Shown one piece after another: positions 1 to 7,941 of a stretch of DNA of 34,685 bases (positions are counted from its first letter, which is position 1; each line of letters begins with the position of its first letter). The translations under genes were made by a program, and so were the position numbers. The DNA is from an uncultured Photobacterium sp. Its GTDB lineage: Bacteria; Pseudomonadota; Gammaproteobacteria; Enterobacterales; Vibrionaceae. Under the pieces are notes generated by a model that saw only the letters and a program-made list of their open reading frames with translations, did not search any database and was not told the DNA's origin. The stretch covers positions 1-34,685 of the forward strand of contig NZ_CAMRAN010000043.1 in the NCBI RefSeq assembly GCF_947039875.1, given 5' to 3'.

Positions 1-44
1 TGTCACGCCGGGGGTCGCGGGTTCGAGTCCCGTCCACTCCGCCA
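1..44 (+). tRNA. tRNA-Asp (GTC), 5' end cut off by window edge
   Basis: The window opens inside the anticodon loop: the first bases TGTCAC carry the GTC anticodon at 2-4. A 3' anticodon-stem strand, variable loop, the T arm with its GTTCGAGTCC core, the acceptor strand ending CCACTCC, then G and an encoded CCA follow. The sequence closely matches E. coli tRNA-Asp from the anticodon on. A tRNA-Asp followed by tRNA-Trp is the arrangement at the distal end of an rRNA operon such as E. coli rrnC, so a 5S gene probably lies just left of the window. That last point is inference. Confidence 0.93.
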
Positions 45-81
45 TTTATTTAAGACACAGTTAAGTCTTTAAAATAACTAC

Positions 82-158
82 AGGGGTGTAGCTCCAACTG
101 GCAGAGCAGCGGATTCCAAATCCGCGTGTTGGGAGTTCGAATCTCTCCACCCCTGCCA
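82..158 (+). tRNA. tRNA-Trp (CCA)
   Basis: This is a complete cloverleaf. The acceptor strand AGGGGTG pairs with CACCCCT, the D arm is GCTC...GAGC, the anticodon loop carries CCA between arms CGGATT and AATCCG, and the T arm contains GGGAGTTCGAATCTCTCC. The discriminator is G and CCA is encoded. It resembles E. coli tRNA-Trp throughout. It lies 37 nt behind tRNA-Asp and is probably cotranscribed with it. A terminator follows at once. Confidence 0.95.
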
Positions 159-166
159 TCTTCAAG

Positions 167-197
167 AAAGCCTCAACAGTAATGTCGGGGCTTTTTT
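167..197 (+). terminator. Rho-independent terminator after tRNA-Trp
   Basis: AAAGCCTC (167-174) pairs with GGGGCTTT (187-194), an eight-pair stem with one G-T wobble, and the T tract runs to 197. It would end the tRNA-Asp/tRNA-Trp transcript, and hence the presumed rRNA operon. Confidence 0.75.
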
Positions 198-219
198 ACG
201 TTTGTATTATTATGATCGA

Positions 220-307
220 GTGTGTGGAATGTTAACTGGCAGAGCAGCGGATTCGCCATTCCGAAAATCAGCGCGTGTTGGGCGTTCGAGTATCGTAACC
301 CCTGCCA
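220..307 (+). pseudogene. Degenerate tRNA-Trp copy 1
   Basis: From the D arm to the CCA end this stretch aligns with the intact tRNA-Trp at 82-158. Shared blocks include AACTGGCAGAGCAGCGGATT, GCGTGTTGGG, GTTCGA and CCCCTGCCATCTT. The 5' acceptor strand has decayed, so no acceptor stem can form. The anticodon arm carries 11 extra nucleotides (22 nt between CGGATT and TGTTGGG, against 11 in the intact gene) and the CCA anticodon is lost. It is not a working tRNA-Trp. Whether it is still transcribed or serves another purpose is unknown. It has its own downstream terminator. Confidence 0.8.
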
Positions 308-315
308 TCTTAAAG

Positions 316-346
316 AAGGCTCATATCGAAAGGTATGAGCCTTTTT
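316..346 (+). terminator. Rho-independent terminator after tRNA-Trp copy 1
   Basis: AAGGCTCATA (316-325) pairs perfectly with TATGAGCCTT (334-343) around an eight-base loop, with a T run to 346. It differs in sequence from the terminator after the intact tRNA-Trp, but sits at the same distance behind the CCA end. Confidence 0.8.
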
Positions 347-360
347 GCTATCTGTAATTT

Positions 361-449
361 ATGAATATAGTTCTTACTGACAGATCAGCGGATTCGCCAT
401 TCTGAAAATCAGCGCGTGTTGGGAGTTCGAATATCGTAATCCCTAGCCA
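361..449 (+). pseudogene. Degenerate tRNA-Trp copy 2
   Basis: This is a second tRNA-Trp-derived stretch, further decayed. It has the same 11-nt anticodon-arm insertion as copy 1 (CGCCATTCTGAAAATCAGCG against CGCCATTCCGAAAATCAGCG), so the insertion predates the duplication. The T-loop segment GGGAGTTCGAAT is identical to the intact tRNA. The 3' end reads TAATCCCTAGCCA with one extra base, and the 5' acceptor strand is lost. No GC-rich terminator follows. Confidence 0.75.
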
Positions 450-477
450 TATTAAAGAAATATGACGGTGATGCTGA

Positions 478-2550
478 TTAATAATTTAAAGCATCTTGAG
501 CAATAACGTCAGCAGCTTTCTCGCTCAGCATATAAATCGCAATAGCAGGGAAGAATCCGGGTATTTTGGGGAAAACACTCGCATCCACAACCCGAAGAGC
601 CTCTGTTCCATGTACCTTGAAATTGCTATCCAAGACCGCCATAGGATCATTGATAGTCCCAATTTTTGCCGTACAAGAAGCATGATGCCCCCATGATTCA
701 TTCATAATAAAGTTCTGAATCTCTCTATCAGTATTGATATGTTTCCCCGGCCATACTTCTTTATGGAATACTTTATTAAAGGTTATTTTTGTTGAGTTAT
801 GTGCTGTTTTTCTGATTAATTTAACGCCTTTCATTATAGCTTCAAGATCATCGTAATGCTCATTGCTCGGCATAACTCCTGCTTGAGGATCACCAAAATA
901 TTTAAAGTTTATTATTGGTGTATCAAGTGGATCAGCACTTCGTAGCGATACGATACCTCTATTGTTACTATGACCTTTTAATAATAACCATGTGTATTGA
1001 TTATCGGGATCAAAAGTATCTTCGCTGTAACCGGGGTAATAACCTTTGAATGTTCCACCGATGGCAAACATGTATAAATCAGGATCTAATTGATTGATGG
1101 CATGATTTATCGCTTTAGTATTACCTCGACGGTCATAGCGTTGAGATTTTGTCACCATACTGATTAAGGCGCCTGGTTGGGTGTAAACGCCTTTTTGATT
1201 GTACTCCCAATCATGATGACAATTATCTTTATGGTATGGATTAAAGTTACAGTCAGTTAATGCAGGGAAGTTTTTAGGTCCAAAATCAAAAATCCAAAAG
1301 CGACGTCTTTTTTCAAACACTAAGGGGATTTCATAACGATCTTGTAGATTTTTTCCCACTCCAGGTAGATTTACTTTTACGGTAATACCGTGTTTTTGTA
1401 ATTCATGTTGGTCGCCAATACCGGATAGCATGAGAAGTTGTGGGGTATTAAATGCACCAGCGGATAAAATAACTTCTTTGTTAGCTCGATAGTAGGTTGG
1501 ATCTGGCGCAATTGTTCTTGTGGAGTGTCTATCAGCTCTATATAAATTAGTGCCGTGTAAAACTTCTACACCTTCTGCTTTTTGAAGCGTGTTGTTTGTA
1601 TTAACCATGATGACTTTTGTTGCTAATGTTTTTGTTTTTAGCGTTAACGGGTACCCAGCTTCAATGGTGGAAAGAATACGACCCGCAACCCCAGATCTCC
1701 GTCCACGCTCATCAACGGCAACAGGAATTTGATATAAACCTTCCGGTTCATTGTCGTTACGAAGTCTATTTATATCTTTAAATGGAAATAAAAAACTTGG
1801 ATGATCGGCTTTTCCTTTATCTGCTTGTTTGGCTGCACCCGCAAAAATATCTAAATAGCTCGATTTAACCGCAGGAGATAAAGGAGAATGTAATTGTCCG
1901 TTTTGATTTGGTGTTAATAGCGCATTATGGCTGATCGGTAACCAACCTTGACGACCATGACCACTGTACTCATTTTTACCGTAAAGGTTACGTTCAACTT
2001 TGGTGAGGTAGTGGTGCATATTGTTTGCTGACCAAGAATCATCACCCGTAATTGTGGCTATGTTATCCCAATCACTGTTGTGTGGAATGACGGATATCAT
2101 GGCATTGACTGCAGTTGATCCCCCAATTGTGGATCCTCTAGGGTAAAAAATCCCGTTTGAGCCGTTAGGGCAACCTGATTTTTGTGGACAATGTTTGCTG
2201 TCTGATTTATTTCGGTTGGGATCACTGTAATGATTGATGAAATATTGCCAAGATAATCTTGGATGTTCACTCGCTTTAACATGTAAGGCGGGAACATCCA
2301 TAAAGTCTTTGTCTTCTGCTCTGAGTTCACCCGCTTCAATGAGTAAGACAGTGTATCCGCGTTCGGCTAGACTTGAGGCTAATGGACCACCGCCAGCCCC
2401 TGCACCAACGACAATATAATCATAACTTTCTTTATAATTTTCAGCATTAGCGATAACTGAAAATGGTAGTAATAGTCCAATTAATAATCCTTTATTGACT
2501 AGCATTATTGATTTTTTGATAAGTAATCGTAAAGTCGTAGTTGTTAACAT
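478..2550 (-). CDS. Exported GMC-family FAD-dependent oxidoreductase
   Basis: This 690-residue protein belongs to the glucose-methanol-choline oxidoreductase family, which oxidises alcohols with FAD. The dinucleotide-binding motif GAGAGG is at about residues 49-54, followed by IEAG near 71. The GMC signature PRGSTIGGSTAVNAM, the later SAGAFNTPQLLMLSGIG signature, and a C-terminal WGHHASC plus DASVFPKIPG block are present. The N-terminus has a charged stretch with KK, a hydrophobic core and an ANA cleavage site near residue 36, so it looks Sec-exported; no twin arginine is seen. It is longer than choline dehydrogenase (about 560 aa), with Cys-containing inserts near CPQKSGCPNG and DCNFNPYHKDNCHH. 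The usual Asn/His of the last active-site motif is replaced in IPGFFPAIAIYM. The substrate cannot be told. It stands alone between the tRNAs and DUF1904, as accessory genes often do. Confidence 0.85.
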   Translation of the reverse strand: MLTTTTLRLLIKKSIMLVNKGLLIGLLLPFSVIANAENYKESYDYIVVGAGAGGGPLASSLAERGYTVLLIEAGELRAEDKDFMDVPALHVKASEHPRLSWQYFINHYSDPNRNKSDSKHCPQKSGCPNGSNGIFYPRGSTIGGSTAVNAMISVIPHNSDWDNIATITGDDSWSANNMHHYLTKVERNLYGKNEYSGHGRQGWLPISHNALLTPNQNGQLHSPLSPAVKSSYLDIFAGAAKQADKGKADHPSFLFPFKDINRLRNDNEPEGLYQIPVAVDERGRRSGVAGRILSTIEAGYPLTLKTKTLATKVIMVNTNNTLQKAEGVEVLHGTNLYRADRHSTRTIAPDPTYYRANKEVILSAGAFNTPQLLMLSGIGDQHELQKHGITVKVNLPGVGKNLQDRYEIPLVFEKRRRFWIFDFGPKNFPALTDCNFNPYHKDNCHHDWEYNQKGVYTQPGALISMVTKSQRYDRRGNTKAINHAINQLDPDLYMFAIGGTFKGYYPGYSEDTFDPDNQYTWLLLKGHSNNRGIVSLRSADPLDTPIINFKYFGDPQAGVMPSNEHYDDLEAIMKGVKLIRKTAHNSTKITFNKVFHKEVWPGKHINTDREIQNFIMNESWGHHASCTAKIGTINDPMAVLDSNFKVHGTEALRVVDASVFPKIPGFFPAIAIYMLSEKAADVIAQDALNY

Positions 2551-2766
2551 ATTGAAATACCCAAATTATTTTAACAGTTAAAAAAACAGGTTATATGTGT
2601 AGCATATGAGTAGTAGAGTTCTAAATATAGTTACTAATATGTGCTATATCAATAATAAGAGTTATAGCTAAAGATAGATGCAATGATTGCGAAGAATAAA
2701 AAGTCGAGATCGGATGATATTAAGTGGTAATGTAGTAGAGTAAATAGTCAATTTTTGGGAGTTTTT

Positions 2767-3102
2767 ATGCCACATCTTCGTTTTCGTGCGATTGCATTTG
2801 ATACCGTAAAGCTGCTATCAACAGCGTTAGTTGATGATTTACAGCCATTAATGGAATGCCCTCGTGAAGATTTTACATTAGAACATATTCCCGCTTCATT
2901 TATCTTTGATGGTGAAGTGTCTGATGCTTACCCGTTTATTGAAGTGTTTTGGTTTGATCGTGGTCAAGAGGCTCAAGATAATGTTGCTGCAGTGATTACT
3001 GCTGCTATAAGGACTACGGTTGAGGATAATAATCAAGATGTAGCCGTTATTTTTACAGCGCTGACACCTTCAGCATATTACGATAATGGTAAGCATTATT
3101 AA
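2767..3102 (+). CDS. DUF1904 family protein
   Basis: A small 111-residue protein with no signal peptide or membrane segment. It begins MPHLRFRAIAFDTVK and contains FIEVFWFDRGQ, features I recognise from the DUF1904 family, whose role is unknown. The start is set by GGGAG at 2757-2761, six bases before ATG 2767; a TTG ten bases or so upstream would overlap that site. A proline straight after Met recalls the tautomerase (4-OT/MIF) fold, in which Pro1 is catalytic, but this is only a suggestion. It is probably monocistronic, with a hairpin 50 bp downstream. Confidence 0.75.
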   Translation: MPHLRFRAIAFDTVKLLSTALVDDLQPLMECPREDFTLEHIPASFIFDGEVSDAYPFIEVFWFDRGQEAQDNVAAVITAAIRTTVEDNNQDVAVIFTALTPSAYYDNGKHY

Positions 3103-3152
3103 GCCATAATTATTCCTGTCTCTGATTTATTCTTTTTAATTTTATGATGACA

Positions 3153-3177
3153 TTAGCCCATTAATCTAATGGGCTAA
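3153..3177 (+). terminator. Strong hairpin after DUF1904, possible terminator
   Basis: TTAGCCCATTA (3153-3163) and TAATGGGCTAA (3167-3177) form a perfect 11-bp stem with a three-base loop. No T tract follows (GTTGTCTATG), so it may be an imperfect terminator or an RNA 3'-end protector. It lies 22 bp before yafD. Confidence 0.45.
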
Positions 3178-3198
3178 GTTGTCTATGTAGGCGCTATT

Positions 3199-4065
3199 AT
3201 GGCACGCAGAACAAAAACAAAAGTGGTTGCTGGTTTAGGTGTCGTGGCTGGCGCGTTGGGGTTAGGGGCATTTAATTCATCGTTTGATGTAACAATGCAA
3301 CCTGAAGTGACCAATGAAGTTTTTGCCCCACATTTCACTTATCGTTGTATTGAAAGTGAAATTGCGCCACCGCTCGATAATAATGGCGTACTGACCGTTG
3401 CTGTATGGAATATCTATAAGCAACAACGTCCTAATTGGCGTCAAGCATTAGAAGGGTTTACTCAGAAAAGTGATTTGGTGTTATTGCAAGAAGCGAGTTT
3501 AAACACTGATCTGAAAAATTATTTAGATGCTAATCATTGGCAAGTGAGAATGGCTAATGCATTTCGCTTTCTTGATACACCAGCGGGTGTGATGAATTTA
3601 TCGCGGGTATCTTCACGTCAAACATGTGCTTATTTGGCAATGGAACCATGGTTACGCTTGCCTAAATCTGCGTTATTATCGCAATTTACACTATCTGATG
3701 GTCAAACTCTTGCGGTGGTTAACCTTCATGGGGTTAATTTTGCCATTGGCTTAAATGAATATCAGCAGCAATTAGAGAGTTTAAAAACGGTATTAGAACA
3801 ACACCAAGGGCCAATTATATTAGCGGGCGATTTTAATACATGGCGTAAAGCACGAATTAAAGTGGTACGAGCTTTTGCGCATTCATTGGGTCTAAAAGAG
3901 GTGCGGTACCACAATGATCAGCGAGTTCGAGTGCTAGGTAAGCCGCTGGATCACCTTTATTATCGTGATTTGCAGTTGGTGAAATCAGAAGCACCAAAAA
4001 CAGATGCTTCTGATCATAATCCATTGTTAGCGACGTTTAAATTAACTCACTCAGTAATGCACTAA
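3199..4065 (+). CDS. yafD: Endonuclease/exonuclease/phosphatase family protein YafD
   Basis: This 288-residue member of the Mg-dependent EEP fold resembles E. coli YafD. Shared motifs are VWNIYKQQRPNW near residue 68, LLQEA with the metal-binding Glu, VVNLHGVNFAIGLNEY, AGDFNTW, LDHLYYRDL and the C-terminal SDHNPLL with the catalytic Asp-His. The N-terminal 30 residues (KTKVVAGLGVVAGALGLGAF) are hydrophobic and could be a membrane anchor. Its exact substrate is not known. It precedes the mltD-gloB-yafS-rnhA-dnaQ block as in E. coli. Its 3' end overlaps the opposing Yip1 gene by four bases. Confidence 0.88.
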   Translation: MARRTKTKVVAGLGVVAGALGLGAFNSSFDVTMQPEVTNEVFAPHFTYRCIESEIAPPLDNNGVLTVAVWNIYKQQRPNWRQALEGFTQKSDLVLLQEASLNTDLKNYLDANHWQVRMANAFRFLDTPAGVMNLSRVSSRQTCAYLAMEPWLRLPKSALLSQFTLSDGQTLAVVNLHGVNFAIGLNEYQQQLESLKTVLEQHQGPIILAGDFNTWRKARIKVVRAFAHSLGLKEVRYHNDQRVRVLGKPLDHLYYRDLQLVKSEAPKTDASDHNPLLATFKLTHSVMH

Positions 4066-4751
4066 GCTGAAATAATCAGTAAAGGCCATACAATCAGTGT
4101 TAACACCCAAGGCAGCACTGCGACAATAATGGCTTTTGCACGATCAATATCTGTCCATGCACTGACTGCAGTGTAAGTTAAAGCGATATACCATGGTGCT
4201 AATAACGGCATGGTAGTCGCTAGTGCAGCCCAGCGATTGTTTAATGGCAATTTTAAAAGGCCATTAATACTGTTTAGGTCAGCAGCATTTGGCAGTATAT
4301 TATTAGTGTTAAACACAATATTAATATAGCTCGCAATATCACCGATAAACGACGGCAACATAATAAAACACGCCGCTGCAAGCCATTTTCCATAGCTATG
4401 TTGGTGGCGGCTGCTTTTAGTGGCTAATTTTAACCATAACGCCAGTACAAAAATTACTGCTGTTCGGCCTGTAATATCACTAAACACTTCACCGGCAAGT
4501 AATACTTCTCGGGTTAACCAAGCTTGTGGCGTATTACTACCAAGGTCGCCGAGTTGCGCTTGTATTGTTTGTTGTAGCCATGGCATATCGACATGGTTAA
4601 AGTAACGGCCCCACAAAATGAATGAACCAAGAATAATCATTAAATAGGGCAAAATTGCCCATTTCGGTCGTTCATAGATGGCTGCAAAACATTCTATTGG
4701 GGAACGAAAAAGATCGATAACAGCGACAATTGGATTTTTAGATGGCGTCAT
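4062..4751 (-). CDS. Yip1-family integral membrane protein
   Basis: A 229-residue protein with about five hydrophobic segments, including WAILPYLMIILGSFILWG, TAVIFVLALWLKLA and AIIVAVLPWVLTLIVWPLLI. The N-terminal FRSPIECFAAIYERPKW stretch before the first membrane segment is typical of bacterial Yip1-domain proteins. The function is unknown. The mltD stop and this start share ATGA at 4748-4751, so the gene is probably translated by coupling to mltD. It is not in the E. coli version of this locus. Confidence 0.75.
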   Translation of the reverse strand: MTPSKNPIVAVIDLFRSPIECFAAIYERPKWAILPYLMIILGSFILWGRYFNHVDMPWLQQTIQAQLGDLGSNTPQAWLTREVLLAGEVFSDITGRTAVIFVLALWLKLATKSSRHQHSYGKWLAAACFIMLPSFIGDIASYINIVFNTNNILPNAADLNSINGLLKLPLNNRWAALATTMPLLAPWYIALTYTAVSAWTDIDRAKAIIVAVLPWVLTLIVWPLLIISA

Positions 4752-6304
4752 GCTTTTACCTTACGACGATCAATCATTAACTTGAGTTGTTGACCTTGCT
4801 TAATATATTTATTGTTAGCTAGATTATTCCATTTTTTAATCTCAGCAACAGAAACATCATAACGTTGAGCGATAACACTTAAACTATCCCCATTTCGTAC
4901 TTTGTAATGAATAGTTTTATGGTTAGCTATGGTTTTCTTTGGTGCTGTTATTGCTGATACTTTTAAGCGTTGTCCCTTATGTAACACTGCATTGTTACTT
5001 AGGCTGTTATGTTGCTTAAGTTTTGCTACGCTAGTTTTGTGCTTACGAGCAATGTTCCATAAACTATCACCTGACTGTACTACATAATGCTGCGCTTCCA
5101 CATGGACTGCGGCAAGGTGCTGACGATTGACCAATGAAATTGGCGATGCTGGAATAGTCAGTGATTGGCCAATACGAATATTGGTAGTTTTAAGCTTATT
5201 CACTTTTTGAATGGCTTTAATGCTGCTGTGATAGCGCTTTGCAATTAATCCTAGGCTTTCACCTGATTTTACACGGTGATGATGCGTAATCATACTAGCA
5301 TTACGATTCTGTGCTAATTCACGCTTAAAACGACTAACCGTGTTGATCGGTAATAACAGATGATTAAGTCCATTCGGTACAGTAACACCACGACGGTAGG
5401 CTGGGTTAAGATCTTTTAATTCACTGGTGCTGATACCTGCAAATTTTGCCGCAATAGTAAGATCCATTTGTACGCCAGGTTTTACGATAGCGATAACGGG
5501 CTTATTACGGATGGGTTCGATGTGGAAACCGTATTTTTTAGGGTGCATGATAATATCAGCAACCGCATACAGTTTAGGGACATAACTGCTGGTTTCATTG
5601 GGTAAATCAAGCGCCCAATAATCGGTTGGTTTACCTGCGGCTTTATTTTTACGAATCGCATTAAATACGCGGCCTTCTCCGGTGTTATAAGCTGCAAGTG
5701 CTTGCTGCCAATTACCATTAAATTTTTTGTTTAGGTATTCTAGTAAATTGAGTGCAGCGGTGGTGGATTTAACCACATCACGACGGCCGTCATACCAACT
5801 ATTTTGTTTTAAGCCAAAACGGCGACCGGTGTCGGGAATAATTTGCCATAGGCCTGCTGCTGCCATGCTTGAGTATGCATGAGGATCAAAAGAGCTCTCT
5901 ACAATAGGTAAAAGAGCCAGCTCTAGTGGCATACCTCGTTTTTCAACTTGTTCCGTGATGTAGTACAGGAAAGGTTGAGCACGTTGAGCAATAATTTCAA
6001 GATTACGAGGGTTTTTTAAATACCAATTACGGTAATATTGAACATGTTTGTTGTTAGGGATTTTAGTGGTGATCTGCATCGCAATGCGATTCCATACATC
6101 TTGCTGTTGTTGAGGTGTTAGTTGCGCCACAACAGGTTGTGTTTCTTTGATGACAGGAATAATCGGTACGACAGTTTTAACTGAAGTATTAGTTGGTTGC
6201 TCAACGACAGTTTTTGATTGGTTAGTATCGGCCTGTGTTGTCTCTTTTGTTGTCTGACAACCTGCGATAACAAGCACACTTGCTAAAAGAATTTTGAATT
6301 TCAT
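4748..6304 (-). CDS. mltD: Membrane-bound lytic murein transglycosylase D
   Basis: A 518-residue lipoprotein that cleaves peptidoglycan glycan strands to anhydromuramyl products. The chosen start MKFKILLASVLVIAGC puts a lipobox Cys at residue 16; an upstream start would give an extra 15 residues and spoil the signal. The SLT domain spans roughly 118-230, with catalytic Glu136 in PIVESSFDP, then AAAGLWQIIPDTGRRFG and ALAAYNTGEGRV. Three LysM repeats follow at about 341-385, 405-450 and 464-511, for glycan binding; E. coli MltD has fewer in its usual annotation. It lies downstream of gloB on the same strand and is coupled to the Yip1 gene by an ATGA overlap. Confidence 0.95.
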   Translation of the reverse strand: MKFKILLASVLVIAGCQTTKETTQADTNQSKTVVEQPTNTSVKTVVPIIPVIKETQPVVAQLTPQQQQDVWNRIAMQITTKIPNNKHVQYYRNWYLKNPRNLEIIAQRAQPFLYYITEQVEKRGMPLELALLPIVESSFDPHAYSSMAAAGLWQIIPDTGRRFGLKQNSWYDGRRDVVKSTTAALNLLEYLNKKFNGNWQQALAAYNTGEGRVFNAIRKNKAAGKPTDYWALDLPNETSSYVPKLYAVADIIMHPKKYGFHIEPIRNKPVIAIVKPGVQMDLTIAAKFAGISTSELKDLNPAYRRGVTVPNGLNHLLLPINTVSRFKRELAQNRNASMITHHHRVKSGESLGLIAKRYHSSIKAIQKVNKLKTTNIRIGQSLTIPASPISLVNRQHLAAVHVEAQHYVVQSGDSLWNIARKHKTSVAKLKQHNSLSNNAVLHKGQRLKVSAITAPKKTIANHKTIHYKVRNGDSLSVIAQRYDVSVAEIKKWNNLANNKYIKQGQQLKLMIDRRKVKA

Positions 6305-6375
6305 GACAGTCGTTTGTAGCCAAAATGGTTGGTGATAATACTTGCCCAACCACCTTGGTTACAAGGGAATAAATC

Positions 6376-7134
6376 TTAAAACTCGTCTTTCCAGCGTCGA
6401 AGTGCTGCAAATGTTTCAATATCCGAGCTATCGTACGCTTTATCAGCAACGGAGCGTTTAATACTTGGCTGATCACAACGTAAAAATGGGTTAATAAGTT
6501 TTTCATTACTAAGGGTAGTTGGTAAGGTACTTTGGCCATTGGCGCGCAGACGATTCACTTGGTCACGGTAGCGTTGCAAGTGAGCATTATCTTGTTCTGC
6601 GACCAAAGCAAAAGCAAGATTGCCTGCGGTGTATTCGTGAGCACAATAGATGTTAGTTTCATCGGGTAATGAGGCTATCTTTTGTAATGAATTAAACATT
6701 TGTGCTGGTGTGCCTTCAAAAATACGACCACAGCCAGCTGAGAATAATGTATCGCCACAAAATAGTTTTTCATCACCGACATAAGCAACATGACCTAAAG
6801 TATGTCCAGGGACACTTAGCACCATAAAACGCTCACCAAAGATATCAACTTGATCGCCATCCTCTACTGGGCGAGTGATTCCAGGAATGGGTTCATCATT
6901 GGGACCAACGACTTTGGTGGCTGGGAAGCGACGTTTTAGTTCACTGATGCCACCGACATGATCATGATGATGGTGAGTGATCAGGATTGCATCTAGAATT
7001 AAATTGTCTTTTTCTATTGCCTCAAGAATCGGCGTGGCATCCCCAGGGTCAACAACGACGCAATGATTGTCTGGGCTTTGGATCAGCCAGATGTAATTGT
7101 CTTTAAATGCGGGTATGCTTTTAACAGTTAACAT
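6376..7134 (-). CDS. gloB: Hydroxyacylglutathione hydrolase (glyoxalase II)
   Basis: A 252-residue cytosolic metallo-beta-lactamase-fold enzyme that hydrolyses S-lactoylglutathione to lactate and glutathione, the second step of methylglyoxal removal. The metal motif [10 protein letters not shown] is near residue 54, followed by [25 protein letters not shown] with the bridging Asp, and YCAHEYT. The C-terminal glyoxalase II domain ends in LRRWKDEF. The start [17 protein letters not shown] matches the family. It is divergent from yafS, with 41 bp between the two starts, so promoters must overlap there. Confidence 0.96.
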   Translation of the reverse strand: MLTVKSIPAFKDNYIWLIQSPDNHCVVVDPGDATPILEAIEKDNLILDAILITHHHHDHVGGISELKRRFPATKVVGPNDEPIPGITRPVEDGDQVDIFGERFMVLSVPGHTLGHVAYVGDEKLFCGDTLFSAGCGRIFEGTPAQMFNSLQKIASLPDETNIYCAHEYTAGNLAFALVAEQDNAHLQRYRDQVNRLRANGQSTLPTTLSNEKLINPFLRCDQPSIKRSVADKAYDSSDIETFAALRRWKDEF

Positions 7135-7175
7135 TAATTTTGTCTCCAGCCCTATCAAGTGTTGAGCAGTATCTT

Positions 7176-7934
7176 ATGAAGCCAGCGCGTACAGTAACAC
7201 ACATTGAAGTTCCTTATACATGGTCGAATGTGATCAATGGTGAATGGGTAGCAGAATTATTACAGACACGACTTGATGAGTGGTGTCCTAAATTGTTCGG
7301 TTACCATATGTTAAAGCTTGGCGGCCTCAGTGCAGAGCTGACCAGTAGCCATTGTAATATTCACCATCAAATTTGTGTTGATAAATTCAGCCCTCAACGC
7401 ACAATTGTGGCAGATGCTTTAGAATTACCCTTCATTGAAAAATCATTTGATGCGTGTTTATTAATGCATCAATTAGATTATACGGCAGATCCTCATGGCT
7501 TATTACGTGAAATCGATCGCGTGATGGTTGATGATGGGTACTTGGTATTAAGTGGTAATAATCCTCTTAGCCTATTAGGTTTACGAGGACTCTTGCCCTG
7601 GAATCGTAACCACGCACCGTGGACAGGAAAAATGTATCTACCGTTTCGAATCAATGATTGGTTACGATTACTAAATTATGAAGTGGTGTATCAAGAAACG
7701 TTTGCGATAGTCCCAGCCATTCGGCATCTTGCGTGTGCTGCATGGCTTGAACATGTTTTATCTGAACCGTTATCTGCGGTGGGTAGTTTATATTTTATTG
7801 TGGCACGTAAACGGACTTGTCCATTAAAGCTGATTAAACCAACGTGGAAATTACGTCGACAGTTGGCACCGCTGCGTATTAATTGTCGTACTCAGGCTGA
7901 AAAAATAAGCACCAAAACCTCTTCGCGTTCGTAA
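7176..7934 (+). CDS. yafS: SAM-dependent methyltransferase YafS
   Basis: A 252-residue class I methyltransferase-like protein. The start MKPAR matches E. coli YafS. Later shared blocks are ADALELPFIEKSFDACLLMHQLDY, HGLLREIDRVMVDDGYLVLSGNNPLSLLGLRGLLPW and a FIVARKRT near the C-terminus. The typical glycine-rich motif I is poorly preserved, as in the E. coli protein, and the substrate is unknown. The gloB-yafS-rnhA-dnaQ order is the same as in E. coli. The stop lies seven bases from that of convergent rnhA. Confidence 0.88.
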   Translation: MKPARTVTHIEVPYTWSNVINGEWVAELLQTRLDEWCPKLFGYHMLKLGGLSAELTSSHCNIHHQICVDKFSPQRTIVADALELPFIEKSFDACLLMHQLDYTADPHGLLREIDRVMVDDGYLVLSGNNPLSLLGLRGLLPWNRNHAPWTGKMYLPFRINDWLRLLNYEVVYQETFAIVPAIRHLACAAWLEHVLSEPLSAVGSLYFIVARKRTCPLKLIKPTWKLRRQLAPLRINCRTQAEKISTKTSSRS

Positions 7935-7941
7935 GCTTAGT

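Noticed and set aside
496..2419. Several plus-strand reading frames within the GMC gene
   Set aside because: They lie opposite a long, well-supported coding sequence, have no ribosome-binding sites or family motifs, and are antisense by-products.
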